A stretch of 64,000 nucleotides of DNA from Pseudalgibacter ostreae (GCF_042427585.1 NZ_JBHMFC010000001.1:107587-171586), one strand, 5' to 3'; positions 15,000-24,360 are shown, counted from the first letter of the stretch. Numbers and translations: made by a program. The notes: a model not told the origin generated them from the letters alone.

Positions 15000-16361
15000 T
15001 TAATTAGAGCCCATTACTTTACGGGCTTTATCTGTAAACGATTTCGCTTTAATAGTATTGTTCAATTGGGTGTAAGCGGCACTCAATTGATTGTAAAAAT
15101 CGACTTCCATTTTTGGGTCATCAATAATATAATCCAAACCGGCCTCAAGGATATCCACCGCTTTTTGTTCTTGGTGCAATTGGTTTAATGCTACGCCATT
15201 TATAAGATAAAAAATAGGTTGCGAAGGAAATCTTTGCAAGGCTTTATCACTTTGTTCTAAGGCAGCATCATAGTGTTGCAAATCGATATGCAATAACATC
15301 ACATTGCGCAAGGCAGCAAAATTATCGGGCTGCACCCTTAAGGCCGCCTCGAAATAACTTAATGCTTTGGCTTTATTCTCTATTTTTAAATAATACTGCC
15401 CTAATTCTAATAGGGTTTTCTCGCTATTGGTTGCTTCAACCAAAGTGGTTGCCTCTACCAGGTCCGGTTCATATTTAGGATGTGCTTTTACAAAATCTAT
15501 AAAGTCTAATAACACTTTTTGTTTCGCATCTGGCTTTATTTGCGGACTTTTAATCACAATTTTCATGGATTCAATAGCTTTTTCGGTCTCCTTGTCATCC
15601 AAATAAAATTTATATAGTGCTAGATGCACCATTTGCGAGTTCGGATTTGTCTTTAGTAACTCCTTTGCTGTTTGAAAAGCTTTTTTAGTTTCATTATTTT
15701 CACTGTAACGGAAAATAAGCGCTAAATAGTTGGACTCCTTATCTGGGTTGTTCTCAATACGCCCTTCTAAATTTTCAATCTGTTCTTTTTTACGACCAGT
15801 AACCTCATAAATCTGGTTTCGCATCAAATCCCTAGACACCGAGATTCCAAACTCGGCATCCATACCATCTAAAATCTCTAAAGCATTACTGTATTTTTTT
15901 TCTTTAAAATAAAGTGATGCTAGGTCTTCTCTATAATCTGGGTGATATGCCACCAGTTGTTTCACAATTTTAATGGACTTTTTCGTATCCTGCTGAGAAA
16001 CGTAAAGCGCATACAGTTCGTCTAAAAACCATTCGTTATCTGACGCTTTACTCACTGCTTTTTTTAAAGCACGCTCGGCATCACCAAAGTTCTTGAGTTT
16101 TACGTAGATTTTACCAAGTTCGAAATATAAAACAGGCACCGCATTATCAATGTCGATACACTTTAAAAGCGCTTTGGCCGCTCTGTCATAATTCTCTATG
16201 CTTTTTTGCTTTAAAGCCTCAAAAAAGTGTTCTTGAAAAGCATCTTCATAATTACCTAAATCGTCTTCTGGTTTTTTATTTAAATCTACTTGAGCATAGT
16301 TTAGCTGCGGAAAAAAAACTATTCCGAAGATAAGAAAGAGTATGTAGATGCTGTGTTTCAT
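15000..16361 (-). CDS. Exported tetratricopeptide repeat protein
   Basis: 453 aa. A signal peptide (MKHSIYILFLIFGIVFFPQLNYA) is followed by TPR units throughout: motifs such as AAKALLKCIDIDNAVPVLYFELGKIY near residue 60, ALSYFEAALRVQPDNFAALRN near 340 and ALEQSDKALQRFPSQPIFYLI near 370. It probably acts as a periplasmic scaffold for a cell-envelope complex. It is transcribed with the DUF4292 lipoprotein and EnvC-like genes downstream. The 218-nt gap upstream (16362-16579) holds only a 7-bp hairpin (16466-16484) and no clear promoter. Confidence 0.88.
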   Translation of the reverse strand: MKHSIYILFLIFGIVFFPQLNYAQVDLNKKPEDDLGNYEDAFQEHFFEALKQKSIENYDRAAKALLKCIDIDNAVPVLYFELGKIYVKLKNFGDAERALKKAVSKASDNEWFLDELYALYVSQQDTKKSIKIVKQLVAYHPDYREDLASLYFKEKKYSNALEILDGMDAEFGISVSRDLMRNQIYEVTGRKKEQIENLEGRIENNPDKESNYLALIFRYSENNETKKAFQTAKELLKTNPNSQMVHLALYKFYLDDKETEKAIESMKIVIKSPQIKPDAKQKVLLDFIDFVKAHPKYEPDLVEATTLVEATNSEKTLLELGQYYLKIENKAKALSYFEAALRVQPDNFAALRNVMLLHIDLQHYDAALEQSDKALQRFPSQPIFYLINGVALNQLHQEQKAVDILEAGLDYIIDDPKMEVDFYNQLSAAYTQLNNTIKAKSFTDKARKVMGSN

Positions 16362-16579
16362 TTACTTTTTATTCTGCTGGCCTAAAATTCTCTGAAATGT
16401 TTAAAGTCGCATATAGTTTTGAAAATTTAAAATAAGGCGCTTCGCTTTACTCTGGCATGGCAAACTGTTATCTTCTTGATAACAAACTACCTGGCTCTAA
16501 ATATTAAATAACGTCATTTGTATATATTGAAATGCTTCAACTTTATTATGATTGAAAAGCTTAGACATACAAAACACTT

Positions 16580-17599
16580 TTATTCTAAAACAGAATAGTC
16601 CCCAATACTTACAGCTTTAAAATGGCCATCGAACGTTACATGATTTCCAATCATCGCCTGGTCTAGGTCTGCATTTTTAATAGTGGTATGGCTTTGTATC
16701 AAACTATTTTTAAGCGTTGAGTTTTCAATAATACTATCATTTCCAATAGAAACAAAAGGCCCAACTGTTGTGTTTTTCAACACGACATGTTCACCAATAA
16801 AACAAGGCTCTATAATTTTTGAATTTTCCAATGTTACTGAAGCGGCTATCAATGCTTCATCGCCATCTGCCTTTAAAAACCCTAGCATTCTCTCATTCGT
16901 TTCAATGGTTATCGCTTTGTTTCCGCAGTCCATCCATTCTTCTACCGTACCTGTTTTAAATATTTTACCATCTGCCATCATGCGCTTAATACCATCATTA
17001 ATTTGGTATTCGCCTCCATTCTTAATGTTTTCATCTAAGATTTCTTGTAATTTCTCTTTTAAAACGGCAACATCTTTAAAATAGTAAATTCCTATTACAG
17101 CCTGATCGCTAACAAATGTTTCTGGTTTTTCTACAAGCTCTACAATCTCTTCATTAACATTTAGTTTTACAACACCGTAAGCCTCAGGATTATCCACTTG
17201 TTTGGTCCAAATAACACTATCTGCCTCAGGATCCAAATCAAACTCTGCCCGAATTAAGGTATCGGCATAAGCAATTACAGCTGGGCCAGAAAGAGATGGT
17301 TTAGCACACATGATAGCGTGCCCCGTACCTAAAGGTTGATCTTGTCTATAAATAGATGCTTTAGCACCTAAGCTTTCTGCTAAAGCTTCTAGGCTTTTTA
17401 CTACATCGTCTCCAAACCAAGCAGGGTCTCCTAACACAAAAGCGATTTCCTCAATAGGTTGTTTTAAAACTTTAGCAATGTCTTTAACAAGTCGGTGGAC
17501 AATAGGTTGCCCAGCTACAGGTATTAATGGTTTTGGCACTGTTAAACTGTGTGGGCGTAAACGCGAACCGCGTCCTGCCATGGGAACTATTATTTTCAT
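16580..17599 (-). CDS. Sugar-1-phosphate nucleotidyltransferase with left-handed beta-helix
   Basis: 339 aa. The N-terminal nucleotidyltransferase domain has MAGRGSRLRPHS and VPKPLIPV, then the QPLGTGHAIMCA and AYADT blocks that hold the metal-binding Asp. The C-terminal region from about 260 shows hexapeptide-like repeats (IGEHVVLKNTTVGPFVSIGNDSIIENS). It activates a sugar phosphate with a nucleoside triphosphate; GlmU-, RmlA- or GDP-mannose-type substrates cannot be separated by eye. It lies between dut and the TPR gene in a leftward run, probably serving cell-wall or polysaccharide precursors. Confidence 0.88.
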   Translation of the reverse strand: MKIIVPMAGRGSRLRPHSLTVPKPLIPVAGQPIVHRLVKDIAKVLKQPIEEIAFVLGDPAWFGDDVVKSLEALAESLGAKASIYRQDQPLGTGHAIMCAKPSLSGPAVIAYADTLIRAEFDLDPEADSVIWTKQVDNPEAYGVVKLNVNEEIVELVEKPETFVSDQAVIGIYYFKDVAVLKEKLQEILDENIKNGGEYQINDGIKRMMADGKIFKTGTVEEWMDCGNKAITIETNERMLGFLKADGDEALIAASVTLENSKIIEPCFIGEHVVLKNTTVGPFVSIGNDSIIENSTLKNSLIQSHTTIKNADLDQAMIGNHVTFDGHFKAVSIGDYSVLE

Positions 17600-17698
17600 A
17601 CAAGTTTACGCTTAGAGCGTGTATATTTTTAATTAAACTTTTTTCTTAATTCGGGTGATACGCTTATTTCATTATAAAGTAAAAACGGCGTTCATCAA

Positions 17699-18133
17699 TT
17701 ATGTTCTTCCTGTACTGCCAAAGCCTCCTTCGCCTCTCGAGGTTTCAGAAAGTGTTTCAACCTCTGTCCATTCCGCACGTTCATGCTTTGAAATGATTAA
17801 TTGTGCTATCCGTTCGCCGTTCTCTATTTTAAAATCTTCATTGGAAAGGTTTACAAGAATCACACCAATTTCTCCACGATAATCGGCATCTATGGTTCCG
17901 GGAGCATTTAAAACCGTTACGCCATGCTTGGCAGCCAAACCACTTCTTGGTCTAACTTGAGCCTCTACCCCAATTGGTAGTTCGATAAATAAGCCGGTTT
18001 TTACAATAGCTCGTTCTAAAGGCTTTAGCGTTATAGCGTCTTTTATATGCGCACGTAAATCCATTCCTGCAGACGCTACGGTTTCATATTTCGGCAAAGG
18101 ATGACTGGATGTATTTATTATTTTTATTTCCAT
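17699..18133 (-). CDS. dut: dUTP diphosphatase (dUTPase)
   Basis: 144 aa from the ATG at 18133; an upstream GTG at 18154 would add seven residues but is unlikely. It hydrolyses dUTP to dUMP and pyrophosphate, keeping uracil out of DNA. All five trimeric dUTPase motifs are present: AGMDLRA, PRSGLA, NAPGTIDADYRGEIGV, GERIAQLI and the C-terminal RGEGGFGSTG arm. It lies 62 nt after the flippase gene and 99 nt before the nucleotidyltransferase gene. Confidence 0.97.
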   Translation of the reverse strand: MEIKIINTSSHPLPKYETVASAGMDLRAHIKDAITLKPLERAIVKTGLFIELPIGVEAQVRPRSGLAAKHGVTVLNAPGTIDADYRGEIGVILVNLSNEDFKIENGERIAQLIISKHERAEWTEVETLSETSRGEGGFGSTGRT

Positions 18134-18195
18134 AATTCGATATAAAAACGTCACTTACCCATATTAAGTATATGGTTCGCTTCGCAGTACATAAT

Positions 18196-19659
18196 CTAAT
18201 TTTTATTCAACATTTTCTTTATTTCGTTTATTTCTAAAACATAAACAACGCCCAAAAATACAATTAACATCGATATTCCAATAACATAATTACCTCTAAA
18301 TTGGTAAAATGATAATAGCGATAAGCCAATAGACCCTACTAAATACAAGCCTATTTTTTTTAGGTTATAGGGTATGGGATAATATTTTCTTCCATAATAA
18401 TAAGAAAGTAGTACCATAGACGCATATGCAGATAACGTAGCAATAGCTGATGCTTTATAACTAAACTCCTTTATAAATAAAATATTGATAACCAAGGTGA
18501 TTACAGCACCTATTATGGAAATATAAGCTCCGAATTTAGTTTTATCTGTAATTTTATACCAAACCGATAGATTATGATAAATGCCTAAGAAAAAATTGGC
18601 CATTAAAATAATGGGGACTACCCACATGGCTTCCCAATAAGCTTCACCCCTAACGATTATTGGTTTTAATATATCGGCAAAAACCACTACCCCAAGTAAA
18701 ATAATAGCCCCAAAAGCCACAAAATACTCTAAGATTTTTGCATAATTTTTCTGTGGGTTCTCTGATTTGGAATGGCTAAAAAAATAAGGTTCGATCCCCA
18801 ATCTATATGCCGTTGCAAACAAAGTCATGAATAACGCCAACTTATAACACGCTGAATACATACCAATATGGGTGTCTGCAATGTTTTCTGGCAGCAACTC
18901 CTTTAAAAGGATCCTATCGAAAGTTTCATTTACCGAAAAAGCAACACCTGCAATTAATATAGGCAATGCATAACGCATCATACGTTTCCATAATGCGGCA
19001 TTAAACACATATTTAATTTTAGTATAAAACGGCATCATGAACAGAAGCGTTACACCGCTGGCAATTACATTAGCTATAAAAATATAGCTGATTTCAAAAT
19101 TTGGTCTGTAGATGCTTTCAAAAACCGCATAATTCGCTGCTAAATCTTTTAAAGCTAATAAGAAAAAAAGATTTAAACTTAAATTGATTGCAACGTTCGA
19201 AATTTTAACGATAGCATAGCGCATAGGTTGCTGTTTGGCCCTTAACCAAGCAAAAGGAATAATAACCAAAGCGTCAAAAAGTAAAATCCAAATAACCAGA
19301 TTAACGTACTTTACATCGATATTTATTAGTGATGCAATGTACTGTTGGCACCATAAGGCTATTACAAAAAAACCAAAGGAGGATAAAAGAAGAGATATAG
19401 TAGCAGTTCCTGTAACGCTTTTTTCATCATCTTCTTTATTGAAGAATCTAAAAAAAGCAGTTTCCATACCGTAAGCTAAAACAACATTAAACAACACGAA
19501 ATATGAAAAAATAACAGAAATTTCACCATACTCGTCCACCGAAGACAGTACGCCATCTGTAGTATAAAGCGGCACTAATATAAAACTCAACATTCTAGGA
19601 AGCACTGTGGCCATTCCATAGATAAATGTTTGCTTAAAAAGAGATTTTATTCCACTCAA
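18196..19659 (-). CDS. Polysaccharide biosynthesis flippase (MATE/Wzx-type)
   Basis: 487 aa with about 12-14 hydrophobic helices and the start SLFKQTFIYGMATVLPRMLSF characteristic of membrane exporters for lipid-linked sugars. The start is TTG (19657-19659) and no better ATG exists nearby, since the conserved N-terminus begins here. It likely flips an undecaprenyl-linked precursor across the inner membrane. It is distinct from the Wzx gene in the large locus at 50-51 kb and sits in a housekeeping context (dut, nucleotidyltransferase), so it may serve a conserved glycan rather than the variable one. Confidence 0.9.
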   Translation of the reverse strand: MSGIKSLFKQTFIYGMATVLPRMLSFILVPLYTTDGVLSSVDEYGEISVIFSYFVLFNVVLAYGMETAFFRFFNKEDDEKSVTGTATISLLLSSFGFFVIALWCQQYIASLINIDVKYVNLVIWILLFDALVIIPFAWLRAKQQPMRYAIVKISNVAINLSLNLFFLLALKDLAANYAVFESIYRPNFEISYIFIANVIASGVTLLFMMPFYTKIKYVFNAALWKRMMRYALPILIAGVAFSVNETFDRILLKELLPENIADTHIGMYSACYKLALFMTLFATAYRLGIEPYFFSHSKSENPQKNYAKILEYFVAFGAIILLGVVVFADILKPIIVRGEAYWEAMWVVPIILMANFFLGIYHNLSVWYKITDKTKFGAYISIIGAVITLVINILFIKEFSYKASAIATLSAYASMVLLSYYYGRKYYPIPYNLKKIGLYLVGSIGLSLLSFYQFRGNYVIGISMLIVFLGVVYVLEINEIKKMLNKN

Positions 19660-19875
19660 AGATTGGGTATTTAAAGTGTTAAAAGTACGGTTTTAGAAAG
19701 CACAAAACAAAGATAAGTTATTGTGTTCGAAAGCCTGTTTTGGTTTTAAATTTTACAGAAATAATATATTAAAAACTAATGTATAAAAAAACCTAACTCG
19801 TAAAGTTAGGTTTGGTTATTTCTACTATAAGACCCTTGAGTTTTGTTCAGGGCGCTAATTCGTTTTTATTTAAAA
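19660..19875. other. Intergenic stretch between the flippase gene and the tandem repeat
   Basis: It holds the atp operon terminator (19784-19813). The bases from about 19814 to 19875 do not align well with the adjoining 55-bp units. A weak -7-like TACTTTTA on the minus strand before the flippase is the only promoter hint. Together with the repeat it makes a gene-free stretch of 447 nt. Confidence 0.6.
19784..19813 (-). terminator. Terminator of the ATP synthase operon
   Basis: In the leftward transcript AAACCTAACT (19804-19813) pairs with AGTTAGGTTT (19789-19798) and a run of seven U follows. It lies about 290 nt beyond the atpG stop, after the tandem repeats. Confidence 0.85.
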
Positions 19876-20127
19876 TCTCGCTACGCCTAATTGTTTAATG
19901 CTTCCGCCTTTTTGAAACATTTGGCTTCGCTCTCGCTACGCCTAATTGTTTAAAGCTTCCGCCTTTTTGAAACATTTGGCTTTGCTATCGCTACGCCTAA
20001 TTGTTTAATGCTTCCGCCATTTTGAAACATTTGGCTTCGCTCTCGCTACGCCTAATTGTTTAAAGCTTCCGCCTTTTTGAAACATTTGGCTTCGCTCTCG
20101 CTACGCCTAATTGTTTAAAGCTTCCGC
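19876..20127 (-). repeat. 55-bp tandem repeat derived from the 3' end of atpG
   Basis: The sequence CTACGCCTAATTGTTTAA recurs at 19881, 19936, 19991, 20046 and 20101, exactly 55 nt apart. The last copy is the genuine end of atpG (codons for EALNN and the TAG stop), and each other copy repeats these codons. Copies alternate between TAATG and TAAAG variants, suggesting duplication of a 110-bp pair. There are no unique spacers, so it is not a CRISPR. It lies in the 3' untranslated part of the operon mRNA. Confidence 0.95.
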
Positions 20128-20967
20128 TCCACCAACAATTTCTAAAATTTCATTGGTAATAGAGGCTTGACGCGCTTTATTATATGTTAATTTAAGTTGA
20201 TCTCTTAATTCGGTAGCATTATCTGTAGCTTTATGCATAGCCGTCATACGTGCGCCGTGTTCACTTGCAAAAGAATCCCTAACACCTTTATATAATTGAT
20301 TTTTTAAAGATTTAGGAATCAATTGTTCTACTATTTCTAATTTTGAAGGTTCAAAAATATAATCGGTTGTACTTGTGTCATCAGCTTTAACAGGGACTAT
20401 TGGTAAAAACTGTTCTGTTATTACAAATTGTGTGGCGGCATTTTTAAATTGGTTATAAACAATTTCGATTTTATCAAACTCACCAGAAACAAACTTCTCC
20501 ATCAACAATTCAGCAATTTCAGCAACATTGCTAAACGTTAAGTCATCATAAAGATCACTTTCATTAGCTATAACCCTATTTGTTTTTTTAAAAATATCAT
20601 AGGCTTTTTTTCCAATAGTTAGATAAGAAACCTGTTGGTTTGCGTATGTTTTAGTAGTAAGCCTATTAACTTCTTTAATAATATTGGAGTTAAAGGCACC
20701 TGCCAAACCTCTATTGGATGTTATTGGCACTAAAAGCACATTCTTTAAGTCACGTTGATTAGAATATTTACTTACAGAGTCGGAATCCATAGCCCCACTT
20801 AAACTCTGTAAAAGCTCTGTTAGTTTTTCTGAATAAGGACGCATTGCCGTAACTGCATCTTGAGCTTTCTTTAATTTTGCAGCCGATACCATTTTCATGG
20901 CACTGGTTATCTGCATGGTTGAAGATACCGATGCTATTCTGTTACGTATTTCTTTTAAATTTGCCAT
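20107..20967 (-). CDS. atpG: ATP synthase F1 subunit gamma
   Basis: 286 aa. The gamma subunit is the central rotor shaft linking the c-ring to alpha3beta3. The N-terminal helix (NLKEIRNRIASVSSTMQITSAMKMVSAAKLKKAQ) and the C-terminal GARMTAMHKATDNATELRDQL block are the family hallmarks. The last gene of the cluster; atpD and atpC are not downstream, as is usual in Bacteroidota. It is unusually far (339 nt) from atpA, its start is preceded by a 7-bp repeat (GAGTTAT twice, 20974-20987), and its last codons are repeated in the tandem array that follows. Confidence 0.98.
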   Translation of the reverse strand: MANLKEIRNRIASVSSTMQITSAMKMVSAAKLKKAQDAVTAMRPYSEKLTELLQSLSGAMDSDSVSKYSNQRDLKNVLLVPITSNRGLAGAFNSNIIKEVNRLTTKTYANQQVSYLTIGKKAYDIFKKTNRVIANESDLYDDLTFSNVAEIAELLMEKFVSGEFDKIEIVYNQFKNAATQFVITEQFLPIVPVKADDTSTTDYIFEPSKLEIVEQLIPKSLKNQLYKGVRDSFASEHGARMTAMHKATDNATELRDQLKLTYNKARQASITNEILEIVGGAEALNN

Positions 20968-21306
20968 AAAAACGAGTTATGAGTTATGAGTGTCAAGTTT
21001 CGAATATTTGATAATGCCTTTCGGTCGTCTTATTAAATCCTCACACTTATTCTTCATTGCTTTAGGTATTTATTATCCAGTAATATTAAACACTTCCATC
21101 CGAAAAATGCTTTAATTACCTTTTTTAATACAACACCAAATTATTTTTTCTTTTAGTTTGCCGGTAAAAAAACAGTCCTGTTTTTTAAGCTTATTAAAAG
21201 CCTTTGATTTCAATAGAACGGTTATTTAAAGACTTTACTTATATTTTATAATAAAAGCTTTAGAGTTGTGAGCAAAACAGACCCACAACTCTAAGTCTTG
21301 AACGTT
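20968..21306 (-). other. Unusually long atpA-atpG spacer with hairpins
   Basis: 339 nt without a convincing coding frame on either strand. It contains an 11-bp stem (21260-21270 with 21284-21294) shortly after the atpA stop, a near-palindrome of A and T runs (21167-21186) that could act as a terminator, and two direct GAGTTAT heptamers at 20974-20987. These could lower or process the transcript before atpG. No clear TAnnTTTG promoter for atpG was found. Confidence 0.6.
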
Positions 21307-22887
21307 TTAAGCTTTATATTTACTTGATAATTCTTTAGCTACTGCTGTTAAGGTATCGGTAATCTCGTCAGTTAATTTACCTGCTTTTAATGCACTCAAT
21401 ACATCCGCATGTTTCACTTTTAAAAATCCGATATAGTCTTTTTCAAACTCTTTCACTTTTTGAACAGGAACTTCTCTTAACAAGTTTTTTGTTCCTGCAT
21501 AAATGATTGCGATTTGATCTTCAACTGTAAAAGGATCATTTTGAGCTTGCTTTAAGATTTCTACGTTACGTCTTCCTTTTTCAATAACGTTTAATGTAAC
21601 GGCATCAAGATCAGAACCAAACTTAGCAAAAGCCTCTAATTCTCGGTATTGTGCTTGATCTAATTTTAATGTACCTGCTACTTTTTTCATAGATTTAATC
21701 TGGGCATTACCACCAACACGAGATACAGAAATACCTACGTTAATAGCAGGTCGTACACCTGAGTTAAATAAATCTCCATCTAAGAAAATCTGGCCATCTG
21801 TAATAGAAATTACGTTGGTTGGAATATATGCCGACACATCTCCCGCCTGAGTTTCAATAATCGGTAAGGCTGTTAAAGAGCCCCCACCTTTTACTAGAGG
21901 TCTTAGTGATTCTGGCAAATCGTTCATGTCTTTAGCAATCTCATCATTATTAATGATTTTTGCAGAACGCTCTAATAGACGAGAGTGTAAGTAAAACACG
22001 TCACCTGGATAGGCCTCACGTCCTGGTGGACGACGTAATAATAAAGAAATCTCACGGTATGCAACAGCTTGTTTTGATAAATCATCAAATACAATTAATG
22101 CTGGTCTACCAGTATCTCTAAAATATTCTCCTATAGAAGCTCCTGTAAATGGTGCATAAACTTGCATTGCCGCAGGATCAGAGGCATTAGCTGCAACAAT
22201 TGTTGTATACGCTAAGGCACCTTTTTCTTCTAATGTTTTAGCAATTAAGGCTACTGTAGATGCTTTTTGTCCAACAGCAACATATATACAATATACAGGT
22301 TCTCCTGCATCGTAAAATTCTTTTTGATTTAAGATGGTATCAATACAAACAGCTGTTTTTCCAGTCTGGCGATCACCAATAACCAACTCACGTTGGCCAC
22401 GGCCTACAGGAATCATGGCATCAATAGATTTAATACCCGTTTGCAATGGCTCTGTTACCGGCTCACGGAAAATAACACCAGGTGCTTTACGCTCTAAAGG
22501 CATTTGGTACGTTTCACCTGTAATTGGACCTTTTCCATCGATAGGAGTACCTAAAGTATCCACAACACGACCAACAATCCCTTCACCAACATTGATAGAA
22601 GCAATACGCTCTGTTCGTTTTACAATAGAGCCCTCTTTCACCCCTACTGATGCACCTAATAGTACAATACCAACGTTATCTTCTTCAAGATTAAGTACGA
22701 TACCTTCCAAACCGCCGTCGAATTCAACTAACTCACCATATTGTGCGTTCGCTAATCCGTAAGCACGTACGATACCATCACCTACCGTTAATACAGTTCC
22801 TACTTCGTCTAATGAAGCGCTAGCCTCAAAACCTAAAAGTTGTTTTTTTAAGATTGCTGATATTTCAGCTGGTTTTACTTCTGCCAT
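21307..22887 (-). CDS. atpA: ATP synthase F1 subunit alpha
   Basis: 526 aa. It carries the non-catalytic nucleotide site of F1. Walker A GDRQTGKTA is at 171-179, and the alpha signature PAINVGISVSRVGG is near residue 380. The N-terminal beta-barrel and C-terminal helical domains are complete. It lies 104 nt after atpH and is followed by a 339-nt gap before atpG. Confidence 0.99.
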   Translation of the reverse strand: MAEVKPAEISAILKKQLLGFEASASLDEVGTVLTVGDGIVRAYGLANAQYGELVEFDGGLEGIVLNLEEDNVGIVLLGASVGVKEGSIVKRTERIASINVGEGIVGRVVDTLGTPIDGKGPITGETYQMPLERKAPGVIFREPVTEPLQTGIKSIDAMIPVGRGQRELVIGDRQTGKTAVCIDTILNQKEFYDAGEPVYCIYVAVGQKASTVALIAKTLEEKGALAYTTIVAANASDPAAMQVYAPFTGASIGEYFRDTGRPALIVFDDLSKQAVAYREISLLLRRPPGREAYPGDVFYLHSRLLERSAKIINNDEIAKDMNDLPESLRPLVKGGGSLTALPIIETQAGDVSAYIPTNVISITDGQIFLDGDLFNSGVRPAINVGISVSRVGGNAQIKSMKKVAGTLKLDQAQYRELEAFAKFGSDLDAVTLNVIEKGRRNVEILKQAQNDPFTVEDQIAIIYAGTKNLLREVPVQKVKEFEKDYIGFLKVKHADVLSALKAGKLTDEITDTLTAVAKELSSKYKA

Positions 22888-22991
22888 CTTTATTTAGTAT
22901 TTAAATCTTGTTTTTTATTACTTCTAAATTGCTCCATTCCAGTAATTACCTGTAACATCTAATATGCCATATAGAAAACAAAAAACGTTTT

Positions 22992-23528
22992 TTAATTTAA
23001 TGTAAATTCTTTTTTTAGTTTGTTTAATTGATTGGCAACACTTGCGTTATATTGCAAATCTCCTATTCGTAAAATAAAACCACCTAAAATGCTTTCATCT
23101 ACTATATTTTTCACTTCAACATCTTTTCCTGTAAGCGCTTTAGCTTTTACTAAAACCTTTGTTTCTAACTCTGCCGTTAAAGGAACTGCTGTGGTAACCG
23201 TAGCCAATTCAACACCTTTGGATTGATCCAATAATTGGCTATAGTGTAATGCGACATCATTTAAGATTCCAATTCTTTTATTGCTAACCAAAAGATCGAT
23301 TAAACCTAAAGTGGTTTTATTTGTATCCTGAAAGACTTCCAATAAAACTGATTTTTTTACCGATGAAGGTATTACAGGATTATAAAGCATGTCTCTTAAA
23401 TCTTTTGTTTCTGCAATAGTACTGACAATTAATTTCATATCTGCATTAACAACATCTGCTGCTTGCTGATCTGTTGCCAAACTTAAAATTGCTTTTGCAT
23501 AACGTATCGCTGCTCTTGCTCCTGACAT
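22992..23528 (-). CDS. atpH: ATP synthase F1 subunit delta (OSCP)
   Basis: 178 aa. It joins the top of F1 to the peripheral stalk. The N-terminal helical domain (AAIRYAKAILSLATDQQ) and the C-terminal block with GKDVEVKNIVDESILGGFILRIGD are characteristic. It lies 6 nt after atpF, indicating co-translation. Confidence 0.97.
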   Translation of the reverse strand: MSGARAAIRYAKAILSLATDQQAADVVNADMKLIVSTIAETKDLRDMLYNPVIPSSVKKSVLLEVFQDTNKTTLGLIDLLVSNKRIGILNDVALHYSQLLDQSKGVELATVTTAVPLTAELETKVLVKAKALTGKDVEVKNIVDESILGGFILRIGDLQYNASVANQLNKLKKEFTLN

Positions 23529-23534
23529 GATTGT

Positions 23535-24035
23535 TTAATTTAATGATTTTTCATCCAACATGGTCTCAACCAATTCCAGTTGTCTGTCTTTGTTAGATAA
23601 TTCAGTACGCACTACTTTTTCAGCAATTTCCAATGATAGCGTTGCCACATAATCTTTAAGTGCTATTACAGCAGCTTTTTTCTCACCTTCTATAGCAACT
23701 TGTGCTTGTTTTATTATCGCATGGGCTTGCTCTTGAGCTTCTCCTTTTGCATCTTCAATTGTTTTACTTCTAATATCGCGAGCTTCTTTCAACATCGCAT
23801 CACGCTCTGCTCTCGCCTCTATAAGTAGCCTTTCATTGTCTGCTTGAAGATTTTGCATTTCCAATTTTGCTTTTTTAGCAGAATCTAACGCATTATGAAT
23901 GCCATCTTCTCTGTCTTGTAAAGCATCTAAAATAGGCTTCCAAGCAAATTTTTTCATTAATAAGATTATTATTAACAAGATAATCGCTTGCATAAAAAAT
24001 AATCCTGGTGAAAAATCGTTTAATAACTGATCCAT
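23535..24035 (-). CDS. atpF: ATP synthase F0 subunit b
   Basis: 166 aa. One N-terminal membrane helix (about 10-28; LFFMQAIILLIIILLMKKFAW) is followed by a long charged coiled coil (about 35-160) that forms the peripheral stalk. Its length and layout are typical. It is positioned between atpE (95 nt upstream) and atpH (6 nt downstream). Confidence 0.98.
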   Translation of the reverse strand: MDQLLNDFSPGLFFMQAIILLIIILLMKKFAWKPILDALQDREDGIHNALDSAKKAKLEMQNLQADNERLLIEARAERDAMLKEARDIRSKTIEDAKGEAQEQAHAIIKQAQVAIEGEKKAAVIALKDYVATLSLEIAEKVVRTELSNKDRQLELVETMLDEKSLN

Positions 24036-24129
24036 GAGTAACTATAAATTAGTTTTGTTTTTGTTTAATTTTAAAACAGCTTCTGCAACCAACCGTTACA
24101 GAAGTCTGTTTGTTTTTGTTAGGAAATTT

Positions 24130-24318
24130 TTATTTCCCTAGGATTAATGCACCAAAAGCTAAACCTTCTAATAAGGCACCAATGATGATCATTGCCGTTT
24201 GGATCTTTCCAGCAGCTTCAGGTTGGCGTGCAATACTTTCCATTGCTTTTCCACCAATTTGACCTAAACCGATACCTCCACCGATTACGATTATTCCTGC
24301 TCCAATTAAATTGTACAT
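24130..24318 (-). CDS. atpE: ATP synthase F0 subunit c
   Basis: 62 aa, shorter than many c subunits (about 70-90) but typical of this group. Two hydrophobic helices flank the polar loop ARQPEA (30-35). The ion-carrying Glu51 is followed by Gly-Leu-Ala-Phe, not by the Ser/Thr and Tyr used in sodium-dependent rotors, which favours proton coupling. A Gln is present at residue 20 but is not at the spacing seen in the sodium type. It is separated from atpB by 42 nt. Confidence 0.98.
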   Translation of the reverse strand: MYNLIGAGIIVIGGGIGLGQIGGKAMESIARQPEAAGKIQTAMIIIGALLEGLAFGALILGK

Positions 24319-24360
24319 AGTGATTTGATTTTTATAAATAATTAATTAAACAAATTCTTT

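Noticed and set aside
19876..20127. CRISPR array
   Set aside because: Period is exactly 55 nt with the whole unit conserved; there are no variable spacers and no cas genes. It is a tandem duplication of the atpG end.
24130..24318. Sodium-driven ATP synthase because of Gln20 in subunit c
   Set aside because: The Gln is two residues off the sodium-site spacing and Glu51 is followed by Gly, without the Ser/Thr and Tyr of sodium-binding rings.
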